Source: Symbiodinium natans
Taxonomy: Eukaryota; Sar; Dinophyceae; Suessiales; Symbiodiniaceae
Assembly: GCA_905221605.1 (NCBI GenBank)
Contig: CAJNDS010002799.1
Span: 1-64,000, forward strand
DNA length: 64,000 nt
Direction of reading: 5' to 3'
Shown: positions 21,309-32,174 of the stretch, piece after piece
Position numbering within the stretch: the first letter of the stretch is position 1
Layout of the letters: each line of letters starts with the position of its first letter
Translations under genes and position numbers: made by a program
The notes under the pieces: model-generated
Databases searched by the model: none
Told to the model about the DNA's origin: nothing
The model's input: the letters and a program-made list of their open reading frames with translations, nothing else

Positions 21309-22637
21309 AAAGCAGGCGGCCCATCGAGCAGCCAACACAACAGGATACTGTGCCTCGAGATGAGTGGACCAAACCCAACCTCCAGCGCGCCAGCTGACGC
21401 CCCAAGGTTCATGCACATGACGGCCGCTGCAGCGGGCACGAAGGCAGTTAAAGGCATCCCGGTTGCTGAGCAGCTTGGTGGACTTTGGGCGAGCACCACC
21501 GTGCTCACAAGCGTCGAAGATGATCTCATGCAAGTCATTGAACCAGCGGCGGACCTTGGGCGAGGCGTGCTGGCGGACCTTCAAGGCCAGCACACTCCAG
21601 AACCACGAGTTCGTGGGGTTTTCGAGAGTGAAGACACAGTCGTGCTCAGCGCACCACAGTAGGACATGAAAGACCAGGTCATAAAGACGATTGGCGGCGG
21701 CTAGGCGCAAACCATCATCGCTTGCAGGGTCAATGTGAGGCAAGCCGAGGGGAAAGTCGGCGCTCCGAAGTGGCCGAGGGTCACGGAGGCCGAGGGCTCG
21801 TAGCTTTGCTGGCAAGGGCCGCTCACGGGCCCGAGAAGAGGTGCCACAAGGGGGGCCCAGGTGCACCGCGGCAGGCTTTTTGTCACTCAACAAGCGAAAC
21901 AAGGCATCGCGGCCCAGACTGGAAGCAAGGTCAAGGCGAACCGTGGGAACCTGAGGGCGCCGGGGGCAGTTGTCAACGGCAACGGCCGTGAACCCGAGCC
22001 TCTGGGCGGCTCGAGCCAGGGTTGCAGAGCCGGAGAACACCTCGAGAAAGAGCTTGGGTGGGCCAGGGATGGGCAAGGCGGACGGGGAGGGTAGGCGAAA
22101 GCCAAGCGAGCGTAGCCAGTCCCGGTCGGGGGGGGGCTTAGGACTATCCCTGGGGGTGAAGGCAATCAGCACAACCCTGCGGCCCTGCCAAGGCAAAACA
22201 GCATGGCGGTTCATTGCGGCATGAAGCAAGACTGGCTCTGCGGATACCTCATGCAGACGCCCCCAGAAAGTGCCAGAAGCGTCTTCAAAGCGGTCAGCCC
22301 CGCCTTCGCATTCTTCCCAGATTTGGCCATTGCGAAACCGGGTCAAGGGGATGACAAGATTCCAGGAGGAGCGGTCGTTATTGCAGTCCACGTGAAGTGG
22401 GCTTTGAACATCATCAAGCAAGACTAAGCTGGAAAAGGTGTGATGAGGATTCACTTGGTGAACATAGCGGCAAAAGAGAGCGGCGCTCTTTGGAAAAGAC
22501 TTAGTGTCAGTACGAATTCCGATCTGGGACCCGAACACCCAGGCACCGCAACCAAAGCTCCGGTGATGGAAGGCATCTCGTTTAGATGGATTCCTGGGCA
22601 ACAAGTCGAAAACTCTCAAAACATCAAGGGCCGCCAA
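21309..22637 (-). CDS. E1 pol, 5' part: 2OG-Fe(II)-like then methyltransferase-like domains
   Basis: 443 residues up to the E2 insertion, continued at 12454. Residues 25-160 resemble a 2-oxoglutarate/Fe(II) dioxygenase: FSSLVLLDD, PLHVDCNND (HxD at 82-84), NLVIPLTRFRNGQIW, then NRHAVLPWQGRRVVLIAF (His 145, Arg 153/154). The H-x-D...H...R set and the pW-G-R context recall TET/JBP enzymes, which oxidise 5-methylcytosine or thymine. Residues 197-400 resemble a C5-cytosine methyltransferase: FLEVFSGSATL (cofactor loop), HLGPPCGTSS (PPC at 262-264, putative nucleophile Cys 264), FTLENPTNS (ENP at 339-341) and DACEHGGARPKSTKLLSN. The start is 41 bp after the Gag stop. Domain order is opposite to E2. 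Activities are inferred from motifs; a structure comparison would settle them. Confidence 0.75.
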
Positions 22638-22678
22638 GGTTGGCTTGCGAAGCAGTTGCTCGGCAAGGGCTTCGGGAC

Positions 22679-24052
22679 CTAAACCAACGGAGTTGGCCTC
22701 AAAAGGGACGGGCGTGACACAATGCGGGGAGAGCGGCGCAGGCTCCGGGAGCAGGATGGAGCCCCCCGCCCGGAGTCAAGATACCAAGTGGTGCACAGAT
22801 GGCCAGGGTGGTCGCCACCACACCCGGCTCTCCAACAGATGTGGAAACCACGGCCGCAACGGTTCTTGGAGTTGACTCGAAAGCGGCACCTTCCTTGATT
22901 AAAGGCAAAGCATACAGGCTTGTCGTTCACGCGGCTCACACAGCCGTCGGGCACCGTGAACTCCTTGCGACCCTCACCTTTAGACGACTTGCCCTTACCC
23001 CTACCTCTCCCTTTATCGCCCTTCTCACCCCCCTTTGGGTCATCCCATTTGCGCTTGCCTGGCCAGGGTGCAGAAGGAGGAGGAGTAGGGAGAGCATTTA
23101 GGTACTGCAAAACCTCTTGGGACTCGGACAACAGCCTGATCTGGGTCTCCAAAGGCTTCTCGCGGCCGGGCTCGCCGGCGAGTTTTCCAAGGAGGGCATG
23201 CGAGGCCAACGTGAACAAGTGTTGATGAGTGGTTACCTTGGAATAACCACTGGGCACAGGCCTCATCAAAGCAAGGAAGCATTTGTGACACCACTCCTCA
23301 AGAACCTGAAAGCTGCAGAGACCCGCAAGATCATAGGCCAGCGAGCGACGAGTCCAAGCATTGCGCAGAGCCAAGTCAGTGTGCGTGTCACAAGTGGCGG
23401 ACTCAGCCTTGCTAGCCATTTTCAGGTTCCCTTCGCCATCAACCACCACCTGCTGGTCTTTCTTCAACTGCTGAGCTTCTTGGGCACGGCTGATGATGCG
23501 ATATGCTGGCAAGTACTGAAGGACTCCATCCTCCAGTTGTTTGACGAGAGTATCCACGACAGAATGGGCAGGCAAGGTTTCGGGCGAAAGAATGAGGCCC
23601 GTGACCCGCTTCTTCAAGGCTTCCTGGCGAGCCAATCGCTCCGCATTTGGCAATGTTGGCATAGCACGAACCACCGCTGTGTCAGCGGCAGGCTCCACGC
23701 GTGCCCTCATGTCAGCCACGCTCAGGTTCTGGGCTTCAAACATCAAACGTCTCACCTTAGAGGACTGATCAGGCGGGAAGTCATGGGGGAAAATGCTTCC
23801 CATCCAACGCTTCACATCGGCTTCATCTAGTTGCGTCGGTGTGGTTGACACAGCAAAAGCCAAGGTCCCGAAGCTCTTGAAGCCCGCATCGACAAGGGTG
23901 CAAATGGTGGATTCGCTCAGTTTGACTTTCTGGCATCTCTCCAAAAACCAGGCCTCGCTGTCCACCGCGATTCCCGCCATGGCTCGACTCCTAGCAAGTC
24001 GGGACAACCTCGCTCCTTGTCGGGTTGAAGCCCAAAGCTCGACTTCGGACAA
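22679..24052 (-). CDS. E1 Gag-like protein with CCCH zinc motif
   Basis: 457 codons, intact. The N-terminal 170 residues (FLERCQKVKLSES..., VKRWMGSIFPHDFP, RRLMFEAQNLSVADMRARV) align by eye with the E3 Gag. A Lys/Gly tract (KGGEKGDKGRGRGKGKSSKG) precedes CFAFNQGRC and CGRGFH, a CX7CX9CX4H zinc motif expected to bind RNA, with CGGDHPGHLC behind it. It sits between YR and pol and probably forms the RNA-protein particle. The Met at 24052 opens the frame; a Met 25 residues later is an alternative start nearer the conserved part. Confidence 0.75.
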   Translation of the reverse strand: MSEVELWASTRQGARLSRLARSRAMAGIAVDSEAWFLERCQKVKLSESTICTLVDAGFKSFGTLAFAVSTTPTQLDEADVKRWMGSIFPHDFPPDQSSKVRRLMFEAQNLSVADMRARVEPAADTAVVRAMPTLPNAERLARQEALKKRVTGLILSPETLPAHSVVDTLVKQLEDGVLQYLPAYRIISRAQEAQQLKKDQQVVVDGEGNLKMASKAESATCDTHTDLALRNAWTRRSLAYDLAGLCSFQVLEEWCHKCFLALMRPVPSGYSKVTTHQHLFTLASHALLGKLAGEPGREKPLETQIRLLSESQEVLQYLNALPTPPPSAPWPGKRKWDDPKGGEKGDKGRGRGKGKSSKGEGRKEFTVPDGCVSRVNDKPVCFAFNQGRCRFRVNSKNRCGRGFHICWRAGCGGDHPGHLCTTWYLDSGRGAPSCSRSLRRSPRIVSRPSLLRPTPLV

Positions 24053-24368
24053 GATGGGTATTGCAACACAGTCAAACGTGTCCGCGGTTTCCCAGAGCAG
24101 AACCCCATGCTTTTATCATGACTGCGATTCCGAAGTGCTCTGACGGTGAATGAAGCCTCGGCTCCCGCAGCTGGGTGATTCTCGATAAAGATTTCGAGTC
24201 AGCTGGAGTAGGCATCAGTTGTTCTCCCTCAAAGATCTCGACTTGCGTTCGAGTGGGAGCGACATCACCGATTGTCAGACTTCGGTGCGACGCCTGAGAT
24301 TGGCTGAAGGATCTATCGTCTGTGCTGTTCACAAGGACAAATGCACTCGTTTTCCTTCAAGATTTCGA

Positions 24369-26609
24369 TCACTCTGCAGCCTCCAAAATGTGCCGGCATT
24401 GTTTACAGGGGTCGGGGTCCTCAAAGTACACCCCCGCCTCACTGAAGGGAATATGGTTCCTCGAGAGAGGTCGGCCACACCACAAGTTGGCTTGATCCTT
24501 CAAACAGTGCGTTATGCCGGACACAGTGTGCACTACAAGAGATTCCTCGGAAACATTTGGCCCAAAAGGGGCCCTCACTAAGCCTCCCCCGCCGCGGCCT
24601 GGAGCCTCAGAAGCTTCAGAGCTTTGTGAAGAAGGGGGGTCCTCGAACTCGTCAAAATCGTGTTGTGGAACAGGCGCCTCGGGTTCCGTAGCGATGACGT
24701 CATGGGCGGCACTAGGCCTCTCCGCTGCAGCCACTTGCACCACCCGATCAACGTCAGACAAGTCAGGGTCATAGTCTCCCGCGCGAATGGCCTCGAACAT
24801 CGCCATGACACGGCCGTACAGAAGGGTGTACTGCTGTCTGGCATAGGTGGCGGGTGATTTCTCCTTCGGAGCGATGTGGTGTCCAAGAAGGCGCTTTTCC
24901 GCCCCACTGAATTTTGGGCGAGGGCAGCGGCCCGCCTAAGAGGTCAACGTGGCCTTCAAAGAATGTGTCGCCCTCTGCATGGCTTGGTCTTGATCGATTC
25001 CCTTCAAAATCAGAAAGTCCTGGAGGTAGCTGGTCGCCTCAACGCTTCCCATCTTGACAGTGCTCCAACGGTTTTGGCTCTCGAGGCGTGACGGCAGCGC
25101 AAAATTCTCAAGAGAAAGGCCTTCATGTTCGCGAGCTTTTAGCCAGGCTTTTGCCCAGTTATGGCCAGACAGCCCGCAACCAAGTGCTGCATAAGGTAGC
25201 AGCCGGGTTTTTGCCTCCTTGGAGACCGTCGTCTTGGATGTCAAGCCTGAGGCAACAACAAGGATCACGCCGTTGGACTCCTGAATTGAAATCTCCTTGA
25301 GGTTCTGTGAATCGCTCCATCTGTCAGCCGAATGCGTGCAAAACAGCAGCTGTCCACAAATGCACGCAAGTACTGGTCCAGTTTCCACGCAAAATGCTTC
25401 CAATGCCATCACCATGGGAACAGTCAGTTCAGGTTTCTGTTGCAAAGGACGCTTCATCAAACACAGATCCCGGCTTATTCCAAGCACCCGACTGGAAAGG
25501 ACTGTATCAGGTTCCATATGCAGCAACTTGGCAACCCCGCGCACAAAGCGGAGGCCTTCCACAAAATGCGTCATACTAGTCGGCCTGGCGCCTGAATCAC
25601 GCAAGAAGTTTGCATACATATATATGGTCGGCTCATCGACTGCCAGAGGGCTGTCTATGCTCTCTGTTGTGCACCAGGAAAAGTACCTCAGGAGGGACCC
25701 ACCTCGCTTTGAGATTGTCCTGGAAGCTTTGGTCCTGAATGCATCTGAAAAAGTCTTCTTGATGGCCTCCTCGTTTACATCGGCACCGAGTAACGAGAGC
25801 AAGGACCTTCCCAAGCTACTCACCTCTGGATCCCACAAGATGACCAGCCGCATCTTTTTGAGAGCAGCTGTGCGAATGTCTTCCTCGGACCGCTCCACAG
25901 TGATGCGTTTTAGGTACTTGACTGTTGTGGGTGGCACACACCTTCGCTTTGCTTCATCTTCGGATTCCTCTGGATCAAGAAAATCGTTTGCACCAATCAC
26001 ATGCAAGGAGTTCGTTCCTCTCTCCCAGGAAAAACGCAAAGACGAAGATGATTCCCATGAAAATCTCGGCCTGCTCTCAACACGCTGTTGCGAAGTGGCT
26101 TCCACAGCTGCACGCTGGAAGTCACCTAAGATTCTGTCTTCTGGAAGAGGGACCAGAAGAGATGCGTCATCGGTCTCCTGAAAAGAATGGCTTGCGACAC
26201 GCAAAGTGGCACTCAAGTAGTCGTCTGTCTCCAAGTCACGACAGGAGTCGTACCAAGCAGCTTCAGAAACTGAGGTAGGTGCACAAGACGAAGGCGGTAT
26301 GTGTGGGCTGAACACAGGCTCGCTGCCCTGAACCCATTCTGGGTCGACCCAACCCTCTTCGTCCACTGGAACCCCGGGCAAACCCTGAAAAGGCCTATTG
26401 CAATCGACCCTGGAGTGACTTCCCAAAGATTCGGTGTCTTCAAGGGCTCCCGACTCACCCCCTTGGAAAGAGCCCTGAAGAGAACGAAGCAGAAACTGGG
26501 CTTGCTCGTCGGCTGCACGCAGATCGTACTCGCTTCGGTCAACCACACCTGCTGGGCCGAACAAGAGCCAAGGGTCAAAAGCGTCGGGCTCGGAAGGAGG
26601 ATTGGACAT
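24369..26609 (-). pseudogene. E1 tyrosine recombinase with an in-frame TAG
   Basis: 746 residues if the stop is read through. The N-terminal 290 residues are acidic and unrecognised. A core-binding region (TISKRGGSLLRYFSWC, about 298-313) is followed by catalytic motifs: Arg 430 in SADRWSD, Lys 459 in LTSKTT, HSLK (549-552), LLGHH (574-578) and Tyr 589 in PATYARQ. The frame is broken once, by TAG at 24936-24938 directly after HSLKATLTS. The same frame then continues with the last two motifs. Related recombinases usually have Trp about here, so TGG to TAG is likely. The C-terminal extension has VVHTVSGITHC, LWCGR and CKQC, a putative zinc module shared with E2 and E3. As it stands, the catalytic Tyr would be lost without readthrough. 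Confidence 0.85.
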
Positions 26610-27037
26610 TCCGCAAGCGGCACCTTAGTCGGACAACTGAAGAAGAAGGCGAGCACACGTATGCGGCCGGCGGCCGGAGCAAGCAAGAGCAAGCCACTGA
26701 GGAGGGTTGAGGAACAAAAGGATCCTGGACCCTTCTCTGGTACTGACCAGCACGCCACAGAAAGAGCTTTCGATGACGTACGAAAAGAGACTGGGAGGAG
26801 CGTCCAGCTGCCGCTGAAGCGAAGCAGTATGAAAGGATCGAGGCCGGATGCAAACCGCCTGGAAAGGGGGGGCTGGCGGCAGAACAGGCCAGTCCCAACT
26901 GAGGGAGCTGCTCGCAGAGCTCGAGTCGCTGTCCATCCGCCGAGAGCTCACTCTCGGCTTGCACGACCCCTAAGGGGAGACCAGTAGCACCTCGAACCTC
27001 TAGCACGGCACCCTTACAGGATTAGAGGAGGCTCAAC
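26610..27037 (-). other. E1 5' leader between A1 and the recombinase gene
   Basis: About 430 bp with minus-strand open frames (for example 26625-26951) but no motif. Probably leader, or an unrecognised N-terminal extension. No promoter could be identified. Confidence 0.4.
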
Positions 27038-27289
27038 GAGGGACAAAAATTTTCTCTCAGCCCGAGCTCGAGCAGCTGTTCACATGAATGCGGCCAACTG
27101 TTGATTCAAGCATGCTGCAAGTCACACAGTTGAAAATGTCGTTCAAGATGCTGAGGAAAATTCTTTGAAAACTTGAAATAATTTTTGCAACTCCCAAAGG
27201 TCACAAAAGAACTCTAAAACCCCGCGCTCGAAGGTGGAGCGCTACAACTTTAGTTTGAGAGAGAAATGTCAGGCAAGCTGAAATTTTCC
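27038..27289 (-). repeat. E1 split repeat A1
   Basis: 252-bp copy of 9669-9920. It is the 5' end of E1, abutting LINE sequence at 27290. Confidence 0.9.
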
Positions 27290-29990
27290 TTCTCTTTGCC
27301 AACCCCCAAATTTTACTTTCGAGCAATGCAACGTCAGTAGCGCCCTTGACCTTTTCCTTGTTCGTCCAGCTTTGTCCGACCCTGCAAAATTTGCACCTCC
27401 TCTTGGAAGCACAAAAAGGCTAGCGGAGGGCATCACCTCATCAAATTAAGGCTGAAGGCGAAGGGACAACTTATGTGCGACGATCAGACCATTCCTGCGC
27501 GCACTGTGCCTGCATCCGCTTTCATCGCTGCGCCAGAGATGACTGACCTTCCGGGGATTAAAGCCGCCGAAACTAACTAATCCCTCCCATCTCTTATTAC
27601 GCAAGCTGATCAATGCTACAAGAGCCAGACTCTCTCTTGATCAGCAGGCAAAAGGTGATCTTTCACCTTCTCAAGCGTTAGCTGCCCAAAAAGCTACTTG
27701 TTTCCTTTGGCAGCACCATTCGGGGAAAGGGTCCGTTTCTGCGCTTATCCGCAAATTGACACGCATCCTTCGCAAGGTCAGCTCCTCTGAAGTTAGTCTT
27801 TCTGCTCAGACTTTCCAGTGTCTCGGGAAGTATGTGCAACTTCCTCCCTTTCTACCGCAGTCGAATGGAACAGCCTTGCTGCCCAAGCACTGGGTGCACG
27901 AAACGTTGAATCGTCTGCTGCTTGGTAGCGAGTTAAAAGCTTCCCCGATACCCAGCCTACGCTCCTTGGTTGCACAAAGAGACCTGCAAGCAAACCAACA
28001 TAAGGTACGGTGGCAAGCATTTAGAAAAATCTGCCCGCGGATTGTTGAGTCACAGCAGGTTAAAAACGACAATGGGGAAGTATTTAAATCTGTCAGCGAA
28101 TTAGATGCAGCCCTTCGCGCAACAAGAGCCTTTTGGCATCATGTCCCGCCATGTCGGGATCCCATGTGGCCGAACTTACTAGGGCCGTACGCAGGCAAAG
28201 AGCCCTTTGACTGCGTCGCATTGCCTGATGAACACTTGATGCCTAGGGCCATACTCTCAACTAAGGATTCGTCCCCTGGCCCCTTATGCATTCTAGCGTC
28301 ACGGTCCTGCTTATTTTTCTAAGTCGCTCTTTGGCAAATGCGCCTATCCCAAGCTGATCATCCGTTGCAAGCACTTGTTTTCATTTCCAAGGCAGACAAA
28401 GGGTGTTACGCCGACAATTACAGGCCACTGGACACGCCAAACACTTCTGACCGAGTAATTGACTCGGCAGTGTGTGCTGTACTCGCTGAGAGTCTCAAGC
28501 ATTCTTTACATCCCGCAGCATTTCTTGGAACTCAAAAATGAGTCTTATGCTGTCATGCTCACGGACTTCGCCAAGGCTTTTGAGAGAATCAACCCTTGGT
28601 GGGTCCTCGGATGCTTAGCAGCACGGTCTGCTCCTGCATGGGTTAAAGCCTACGTCATGCATCTCATGTTTGGCAGAAGAACTTAGCATAAAGTTCAAGG
28701 GCACTTTCTTCCCCCACTCTTGATCAATCAAGGGTTGGCAATGGAGCGAGCGACCTCCGTTGTACTGTTCTGCCTGGCCGTAGACCCCTTGATATGCGCC
28801 TTGCACAACGTCTCAGCCTTTCTTTGCTTGACAGCATACATGGATGACAACAGCGCTGCTGCAAAAGGCGTTGGATCAATGAAGCGCAGAAGACTTTCGC
28901 GCCTGCCCACACAGCAGGTTTGCAATTTGCAAGTATTGCAACACAATTGTTTCCAGATTGGGGTTTGCAACTTGCATTGTCTTTCTGTAGAGGTTGGGGA
29001 AGCCTTCCTGACCTATGGCCTAGCAACCTTTCCGGCAAACCTCATCCCGCCGAACAATCGTTTGGGGGTCGGCCTTCCGTCTCTTAGTCTTGCGCTCTCC
29101 AGTTTGACAGAGACTAACCATAGGCCACTGGTGCAGAATTTGATTGTACTCTTAGGGCAACTAAAGGATTCCAGTTGCCTCCTCATTGTAAGTGGGAACC
29201 ACTCCTTCGCATTCGCAAGTGCAAAACATCAACAAGCCTTTACGATTCGCTGAACTTCTCATTTTAGACGGGACCCCTTGGGGACCCAAAGTCTTAACTG
29301 AGACGGCGAACATGCTTGGCTTTGTACTCAGGGGAAGACTTGCCACTTACGATTCCCTTTCTAGAGGTCTCTTGGCACGCCAAGCCCAAGGTCTCTGATG
29401 TTGCGCTACGAACAGCCATTCTTGACAAAGCTCTTTGCAGCATGCTTCGCAGGAATCGGCAAGCACTCTCGCTCACTGCGTCCATGCCTTCGAGGGTAAT
29501 CTTTCACACAGCATTCATCGCATCTTGCCCCCTCTTTTGCAACTCCCTCTATGCCTTCATTCACACGAACCCACATGCTCAAGGCACGTGCCGTTGCCAG
29601 CAACACCATTTTAAGAAGACCTTGGTTACAAGCCAGACAGTTAGCTGGATCGCTGGATTTCGTCAAGGCGCCGAGAGTGATGGACCCTGAGGTAGATGGA
29701 AAGGCAAATGGACATTAAATGTAATTCTGCATGATATGCACCCGTTGGATGGCACGCTGTGAACAAACTCCTGGGCCAGGTGAAGAGAAAGATTCAAAAG
29801 GCGATGCATCTCTGCGAAGCACCTGTCATGGCTTTCTTCAGGAAGAGCTGTGAAGCTGTCCTGTCCCCCCAGTACCATAAGCCTATTGTACCTCCGAAAG
29901 CCATCGCCAGCAACATTACGCGATGTTATGCACTGAGATGGCTGTGGCCGAGGGCCGAGGAAGCAGATGATCGCCAATACGCAACACGCG
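27290..29990 (+). pseudogene. LINE reverse transcriptase, 3' part of the split LINE
   Basis: Continuation of the LINE interrupted by E1. Several frames are needed. 27756-28322 gives the linker and early RT (VSELDAALRATRAFW, then MPRAILSTKDSSPGP, the usual sAPGPDG region). 28338-28541 gives FISKADKGCYADNYRPL. About 28540-28680 gives LTDFAKAFERINPWW, and 28720-28870 gives INQGLAMERATS and LTAYMDDNSAA, with the YMDD active site at 28837-28848. Later pieces (29192-29530, for example LRRNRQALSLTASMPSRV) belong to the C-terminal region. Multiple stops and frameshifts show an old, dead copy. Its end is masked by the copia fragment that starts near 30030. Confidence 0.75.
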
Positions 29991-30034
29991 ACGATGCGCG
30001 GGCCCTGGGGCCAAAGGCTCCTTCTGTCGTCGCT

Positions 30035-32100
30035 TTCTTGAGGATGCTTGGTCCTGGCGGCTTAACAACAGGGTCCTGCAGACAGGTAATCGCATCTATT
30101 TCCATGTCCGAGCCCGAAGGCTGCCGTGAAGAACGGCCTTTCCCTGCTTTCTGATGTCTGCCCCCGCTCAAAGCCCACCAAGCACGATTCGCTGAAACGA
30201 GTTTCACGATACGCTTGCCTTTGTACAACCTAGACCCGGTCTTGTAGAGATACGTTCTCCACCCTTTCTCCACCGCTGCCCAGGGACTAATGGCGTTAAA
30301 CGTAACGTCCGCAACGAGAACTTCGGACAAAAGAAGTCACCGAAAACGACTTCCAAGTCTACGACGTCTGAGACCGGCATCTCTCTCTCGCGTCTCTTGA
30401 CCACCCTGAATCCGCTGAGGTGCACTGAAGCCACAACGTGACACGTCTAGCCAAACGTCCCTTGGTTCCGTCTGGAAACTGGCGCAGATGCACTCAACAT
30501 CCCCTACAGTCAGAGACTTGCTAACAGGTCCCAAACGTTGCTTGTCGCCTACGCTCATGCGGCTCAGAAGGGCTCAGTTCAGGACGTTGCTGGGCAAACC
30601 GCATTGCCATCACAGTCTGTGTCGGCGATGCTTCCGCCTCGGAATCTGGTTCGCGGTCTTCTTCTTTTTCTTGCCCTTGCCCTTGCCTTTGCCCCCTTTG
30701 CCCCTTGGTCACCCTTCTCTCCCTTGGAGGTGGGCTTTCCTTTCGGCGTCGGAGAGCGAGGCGTGCCCTTCGGAGCGGGTGACCTTTGTCCTTTAGGGCC
30801 ACCAGTACCCTTTCCACTCTTCGACTCTCCTCTGCCGCCCTTGCCGCCTTTGCCGCCTTTCTCACCAGCATCACGCTGTCGAGACCAACAATCCTTTGCC
30901 ACATGACCATGCTTGCCGCAATGGTCGCAAAGCTTGCCGTCCATTCCACGGTTCGCTGCAGTCGGCAAGTCGCACATCCTCAGCTGTTCTTCGAAATACT
31001 TGAGGCTCTTCGTGAGCTCACTCCAGCTGTTGGCGTCGCCGTGCAGCGCCACGTACTGTCTCGCCGGATGCGACACGGCCTGTAGCAGGATGCAACAGCG
31101 ATCTGCTTCGGAGAGCTTCAACTCGGGGAAGCCTGTGGCAGACATGCTCTGCCTTTTGCTACAACTTCGAAGCAACTCCAAACCACGCTCCCACTTCGCC
31201 AAGCTCTGCGAAAGCAGGTAAAACAACTTCGCCGACCGAGCTGCAGTGTCAGGAGGCAAAAGATCCTGTCGGATCTCATCCTTGACACTGATGCAGAGGC
31301 GAATCTCGTTCGCATAGGCCTCGTCTTGCAGGGCCAACCATGAACTCATCGTCTCCAGAAGCCGCGCCAAGCCTCAATCTCTCGCATCCTGTCTCTACCC
31401 ATCTCCTGGCGGGGAGAGGCTCTCATCCCGGCCGCGGGGACCTTCCTAAGGGCGGGTCGAAGTGACGTCGGATACTCGAGGGGCTCGATTTCGCGTCGAG
31501 CCGGATTCCGGCGCAGTTTCCAGGCAGTTGCCGGGCGTGCGCCTTGGGCCATAAGTGCCTCCGTGGAGGTGGGTGCCGGGCTATGACAGGTAGCTGTGGA
31601 AGGTACTTGTCGGCACGGTTGGAAACATATCCACCAGCTTGAGGAAGGAAGAGAACTCCCTGCTGACGAAGTCGCGGCGAGGAACGGGTCACTCGGTGCA
31701 GATGCCGCCGCGGCTTCTGCCTTGGCTTTAGCCTCAGCAGCCGCAAGTTCGGCATCGTTCCTTCTCTTCTCTTCACTGTCCATGCGACGAACAACTGCTT
31801 CCGGTACTGGTCCATCATGGCTTCCTGCTGTCTCTGCTGTTGCTGCATCACTCGCAGCATCTCAACCACCAAACTCTCTCCCACAGAACCACCACCAGGA
31901 GCAGTGCTCTTCTGTGAACTAGTCGCTGGCGTGGAAGTCGGAACTCCTTGAGCTCCAAAGGCAGCAAAGGGGTTCGGTCGCTGTCCCACCGGATTCTCAC
32001 CGGTTCCAAACAGCAAAGCTTCCTCCTCCGGCGTGTTGTCAGGGACAGGGACTTCTTCAACAGTCAACGGTACATGCACGGGAACCCTGCGGGCTTCCAT
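30035..32100 (-). pseudogene. copia Gag-protease, broken
   Basis: Starts at the Met at 32100 (MEARRVPVHVPLTVEEV). A Gln-rich region (VVEMLRVMQQQQRQQEAM) and, in another frame, 31370-30579 gives the Gag core (SSWLALQDEAYANEIRL; RSCSKRQSMSATG) and a CCHC knuckle CDHCGKHGHVAKDC at about 30910-30950, followed by a Lys/Gly-rich tail. Protease C-terminal sequence lies at 30330-30035 (VLVADVTFNAISPW; TGSRLYKG; GSDMEID; PSILKK). At least two frameshifts. Compared with the plus-strand copy, about 70 residues between the Gag core and FPELKLSEADRC are missing. Confidence 0.75.
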
Positions 32101-32162
32101 GCACACTTCCGCCTTGCTCAGGAGCCGCCATGGAAAACACAAGCGCTGGAGTCACTCTCAGT

Positions 32163-32174
32163 GCTCCGCTACCA
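32163..32174 (-). other. Primer-binding site of the copia fragment
   Basis: Minus-strand TGGTAGCGGAGC directly follows a CA-ending LTR. It resembles the initiator-tRNA-Met-complementary site TGGTATCAGAGC of plant copia elements and is identical to the one at 54466-54477. Confidence 0.65.

Larger units (their letters stand above)
9365..27289 (-). mobile_element. E1: tyrosine-recombinase retrotransposon (DIRS/Ngaro-like), host of E2
   Basis: Read on the minus strand: A1 (27289-27038), YR gene, Gag gene, pol gene (split by E2), B1 (10191-9919), A2 (9920-9669), 31-bp gap, B2 (9637-9365). A1/A2 (252 bp) and B1/B2 (273 bp) look identical by eye, so the insertion is young. Without E2 the element is 9,071 bp. 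It sits in a LINE, and the flanks share only 2 ambiguous bases (CC), with no target-site duplication. The gene order YR-Gag-pol differs from the usual Gag-RT-YR order of DIRS and Ngaro elements. Confidence 0.85.
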
